Part shown: positions 42,092 through 44,716 of the stretch, piece after piece
How positions within the stretch are numbered: the first letter of the stretch is position 1
How the letters are laid out: the number at the start of each line of letters is the position of its first letter
Assembly: GCA_018266335.1 (NCBI GenBank)
Contig: JAFEAR010000129.1
Coordinates: 1 to 44,716 of the forward strand
Origin: Bdellovibrionales bacterium
GTDB lineage: Bacteria > Bdellovibrionota > UBA2428
Direction of reading: 5' to 3'
DNA length: 44,716 nt
Notes under the pieces: model-generated
What the model was told of the DNA's origin: nothing
What the model saw: only the letters and a program-made list of their open reading frames with translations
Database searches by the model: none
Position numbers and translations under genes: made by a program

Positions 42092-43756
42092 CTATTGGGG
42101 GGAGGGTGTCAAAATTGGGTGCAAGTTCATTTGGGCAGACCACTCGATGAGGGCTCGTAACGTGCCGGACTGAATCCAGGGCACTAATTCATCGCGCCCC
42201 GAGGGCCTAGAAAGACGAAGAACTAGGTCGGCTTGGCTAAGGCCCGCTAGGCCTCCCGCATCGTTCATGCGTGCTTGGCAAAAAAGCCCCGTGCTTTGGA
42301 GCACTGCCGATGGCACCGAGAATTTTTTGGCGAGCTGGTCGATGACTGGCTGAATTTTAGCGAAAAAAGTTTGCATGCTCGTGCGTTGGGTACTGTTCCC
42401 CTGTGCGATTTGGTCAAAGATGGGCACGACGAGAGTGGCGAGAGTTTTGGCGGTCCACTTCAGGGAGGGCGCGCGTTCCTCGCGCGCCGAGCTGACGAAC
42501 ATGCGCATGGCGGAGGCAAAAAATTCGCCATCCGAAATTTCGTTCATCCAGCCCAGGCGCCGCACGGCATCGCCCGGAGTGATCTGTAGAAAATCGCTGA
42601 AAGCCGTGCCGAGCGTTTGGATGGCGCCCGTAGAGAGATAGGGTTTGCCCGGAATCATTTTGCTCACGGGATTTACGGTTTGCATCCACTTCGCGAGGGT
42701 CGAGAAAAGACCGATGCGGTGGAGGAGCGTGAATGCGGCCGTCTTTTCGTCGATCGTGGTTTTGTCCGGCAATGCGGCGCGCGTAATTTTAGCGGCGGTC
42801 AGCACAACTTCGTGCGGGACAAAATCGTGGAGCGCGTGGAGCAAGGTGCGCGTGTTTCGTAGGTGCAGGAGCGTGTCCGAGGGCGGAATGAAGATCATGA
42901 GTTCCAGGAAGGCGATGGCTCCGTCCACCATGCCTAGGGTGCGTTCTTCCCAGGCAGCCACGTCGGCAGGAGTTTCGAGGGCGAGCATGTCTTTAACGAT
43001 GGTCATCATGACCAAGCGGTCACCCGTGCCGAAGAAGGGTTTAATTTGCGATTCCCAAATGAGGGCGTCGATAGCTTCGAGCCCGTTCATGTTGTAGCGC
43101 GCTTCGACGATGTCGCCGTTGGCGTTAAAGGTTTGCAGCGGTACTTGCATTTGGACGCGGGCGCCACGATCGAAGGTGGGCAGTGTGGTCGGTAGTCCGA
43201 AGAGTCCGTTCATTAGGCGCACGGGAAATTCATTCGTGAGCCAATCTTTCCAGTTGTTCGGTAGCCCCGGGATGTCTTCGGTGGAGCGAGTTGCGTGACC
43301 GAGCTGAATCATGCGCGTGGTGCTGAGCTTGGGCAGCTTCAATTCGCTCAGATATTTGCCAATGAGCACGTGTTCTGCGGAAGGCAAATTTGGAATTTGA
43401 GCCACTTGGGCCGTGAAAGTCGCTATGGGGAGCTGAAAGGGACGCACGGCATCTAGAGCGTTAAGAAATAGGGTTTCGTATTCACCCGGATTCTCCAGCC
43501 AGCCAGCGTCGATGAGGGCGCGCGAATGGGCGAAAATGGGATCGCGGCCATCGATGCGCCGGAGAAAATTCGCAAACGAAGTCGATTCGAAGAAGGGGTA
43601 TACGATTCCCGGTACGCTGCTGTGCTGGCGTAGACAACTAAAAGTTCCCGCGATGCCCAGGTTCTGATCCAAGCAATCCGAGATGAGTTTGTTCACGCGA
43701 TTGGTCGAAGGCAGCGGCGGCGACAGGGTGGGCGGAGGCAGGAAAACGCCCGGCAT
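42092..43756 (-). CDS. Large helical protein, unknown function
   Basis: The protein is not recognised. It has 554 residues, is rich in Leu, Ala, Thr and Pro, and is predicted from composition to be mostly helical. The N-terminus is Pro-rich (PPPTLSPPLP) and lacks a clear signal peptide from ATG 43756. Its ending, DELVPWIQSGTLRALIEW, resembles the end of the upstream protein (DLADYVQRGQLRSLSATLRKW), so the two may be related. The start is uncertain because there is no strong ribosome-binding site in the 12-base gap. Confidence 0.7.
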   Translation of the reverse strand: MPGVFLPPPTLSPPLPSTNRVNKLISDCLDQNLGIAGTFSCLRQHSSVPGIVYPFFESTSFANFLRRIDGRDPIFAHSRALIDAGWLENPGEYETLFLNALDAVRPFQLPIATFTAQVAQIPNLPSAEHVLIGKYLSELKLPKLSTTRMIQLGHATRSTEDIPGLPNNWKDWLTNEFPVRLMNGLFGLPTTLPTFDRGARVQMQVPLQTFNANGDIVEARYNMNGLEAIDALIWESQIKPFFGTGDRLVMMTIVKDMLALETPADVAAWEERTLGMVDGAIAFLELMIFIPPSDTLLHLRNTRTLLHALHDFVPHEVVLTAAKITRAALPDKTTIDEKTAAFTLLHRIGLFSTLAKWMQTVNPVSKMIPGKPYLSTGAIQTLGTAFSDFLQITPGDAVRRLGWMNEISDGEFFASAMRMFVSSAREERAPSLKWTAKTLATLVVPIFDQIAQGNSTQRTSMQTFFAKIQPVIDQLAKKFSVPSAVLQSTGLFCQARMNDAGGLAGLSQADLVLRLSRPSGRDELVPWIQSGTLRALIEWSAQMNLHPILTPSPQ

Positions 43757-43768
43757 TTCGGCGGGAGC

Positions 43769-44716
43769 TTAGCTTTGCTCGCCCGTCCATTTGCGGAGTG
43801 TGGCCGATAGGCTGCGTAGCTGCCCGCGTTGCACGTAGTCCGCAAGGTCGGGAAGCGAGCCGTCGCCGAATGCGCCAATGAGCTGCTGCCACTCAAGAAA
43901 GAGTTCGGGCGTTAGATTTAATTCGTGCGTAGCCGCATTGAGTTGTTTGATGGTGTCGGGCGAAAGCGCTGCAATACCGGCAAAACCATCGAGTGAAGCA
44001 TGTTGGGCCAAATTCTGGAGCGTCGGGAGCGAGGGCAACTGCGCCAACCACTCCGTCGCCAGTGGAGTGGCTTCCATGATGCGAGTCAGCGTATCGAGGG
44101 CCCCGGTCGATCCCAACAGGGACAAGGGGCTCTGACCGTCGGCGGTTAGGTTTTGCGCTTGCGCACCTACGAGGCGAGCGGCGCGGAGAGGATCGTCCGA
44201 CTTGAGTGTGAGGTTAATGAATGTGGAGATATCCGTGAAATTGTCGTTGGTGATGCGCATAAGGTGCGCCAGCGAGGTGGGATTAAACGCGGGGTCGGCT
44301 TGGCACGTGGTGAGCCAGGGCAGCAGACCCTGCCCGAGAATTTGAAAAAAAGTCTCCGGATCTTTTTGGTGCGCAAGAATTTGGCGGTACACGAAGAGCA
44401 GGGGCGAGGACATGGCGAGGCCCGTTTGATTTTTGAGGCACGGAATATCCGTTGCGACGAGGCCGATAATTTTTTGCGCATCGACGTAGGGGCTCATGGC
44501 GCGAGCCATGGTGCCCGCTGCGCGCAAATTAGCGGCCGTTTCGGAGGCCGGGAGCGAACGCAGCCAATCGGCGTAACGGAGCAATTCGTCCTGCGTTCCG
44601 GCCGAGAGAGTAAAAGTTCCGGCGCGCTGCGAATTTTGGAAAGTCAGCGCGAGGGCGCGAAAAAGTTGCGCATCGTTGATGGCGGCGAGCTTCAGTGTGG
44701 CCATCCAAAAGGGCAG
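43769..44716 (-). CDS. Large helical protein, unknown function (5' end beyond window)
   Basis: The frame is open from the window edge at 44716 to a stop at 43769. The ATG at 44704 is possible but may be internal, so the gene is treated as partial. At least 311 residues are seen, rich in Leu, Ala, Thr and Gln, mostly helical in character. A segment with IGLVATDIPCLKN resembles DQNLGIAGTFSCLRQ in the next protein, besides the similar ending noted there. Function unknown. With the downstream gene and a barrel protein it may form an envelope operon. Confidence 0.65.
   Translation of the reverse strand: MPFWMATLKLAAINDAQLFRALALTFQNSQRAGTFTLSAGTQDELLRYADWLRSLPASETAANLRAAGTMARAMSPYVDAQKIIGLVATDIPCLKNQTGLAMSSPLLFVYRQILAHQKDPETFFQILGQGLLPWLTTCQADPAFNPTSLAHLMRITNDNFTDISTFINLTLKSDDPLRAARLVGAQAQNLTADGQSPLSLLGSTGALDTLTRIMEATPLATEWLAQLPSLPTLQNLAQHASLDGFAGIAALSPDTIKQLNAATHELNLTPELFLEWQQLIGAFGDGSLPDLADYVQRGQLRSLSATLRKWTGEQS

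Overview
The window looks like chromosomal DNA of a free-living or predatory Gram-negative delta-type proteobacterium. Evidence for an outer membrane: a Tat translocase, lipoprotein signals, a beta-barrel-like protein and a secreted GH3 hexosaminidase. A short 277-residue flagellin, a split transketolase, a single-chain glycyl-tRNA synthetase and a DUF6178-like protein fit Bdellovibrionota or relatives. That placement is inference, since only the last ~335 bases of 23S rRNA and a 5S gene are present. No transposase, integrase, CRISPR array or tRNA gene was seen, and no prophage. Apart from a few unfamiliar gene clusters this reads as core genome.

Layout. 1-668: 3' end of an rRNA operon (23S end, spacer, 5S, terminator). 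735-7438 (+): a tight eight-gene run with split transketolase, DUF374 acyltransferase, GH3 hexosaminidase, TatA/B-like protein, TatC, an orphan PhnD-like lipoprotein and hypoxanthine phosphoribosyltransferase. 7448-13305: a degenerate M14-like protein (-), an RhlE-like DEAD-box helicase (+), and on the minus strand poly(A) polymerase, a [2Fe-2S]-DUF309 fusion, an HD-GYP protein and a lipoprotein. The helicase and poly(A) polymerase converge, and their Arg/Gly-rich tails are encoded on opposite strands of the same 162 bases. 13380-14926 (+): a PEGA lipoprotein, a stand-alone ComEC-type membrane domain and a 55-residue protein, ending at a terminator shared with flagellin.

15018-16176 (-): flagellin, preceded by a leader of about 290 bases that starts at a sigma-28-like promoter. 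It folds into a series of short hairpins, five of which place GGA in the loop. This is the arrangement expected of multiple CsrA sites and is the most interesting signal in the window. 16322-20664 (+): an astC-astA-astD-like operon with no astB or astE, coupled to a small secreted protein. 20661-27017: SMC and a LysR regulator (-), then a divergent cluster of three small secreted proteins and an XRE regulator (+).

27016-32706 (-): pyruvate phosphate dikinase, M32 carboxypeptidase, a GT87-type membrane glycosyltransferase and an ArsC/Spx-type protein, closely packed. 32788-38585: a secreted ParB/Srx-like protein, glycyl-tRNA synthetase, an SRPBCC protein, a HAD phosphatase, a DUF4149 protein, a DUF6178-like protein and DUF167. 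A decayed copy of the DUF4149 C-terminus lies just after the HAD gene. 38666-40749 (+): an OmpR-type response regulator and its histidine kinase. 40773-44716 (-): a small secreted protein with a long 3' inverted repeat and terminator, then a beta-barrel-like protein and two unfamiliar large proteins, the last cut by the window edge.
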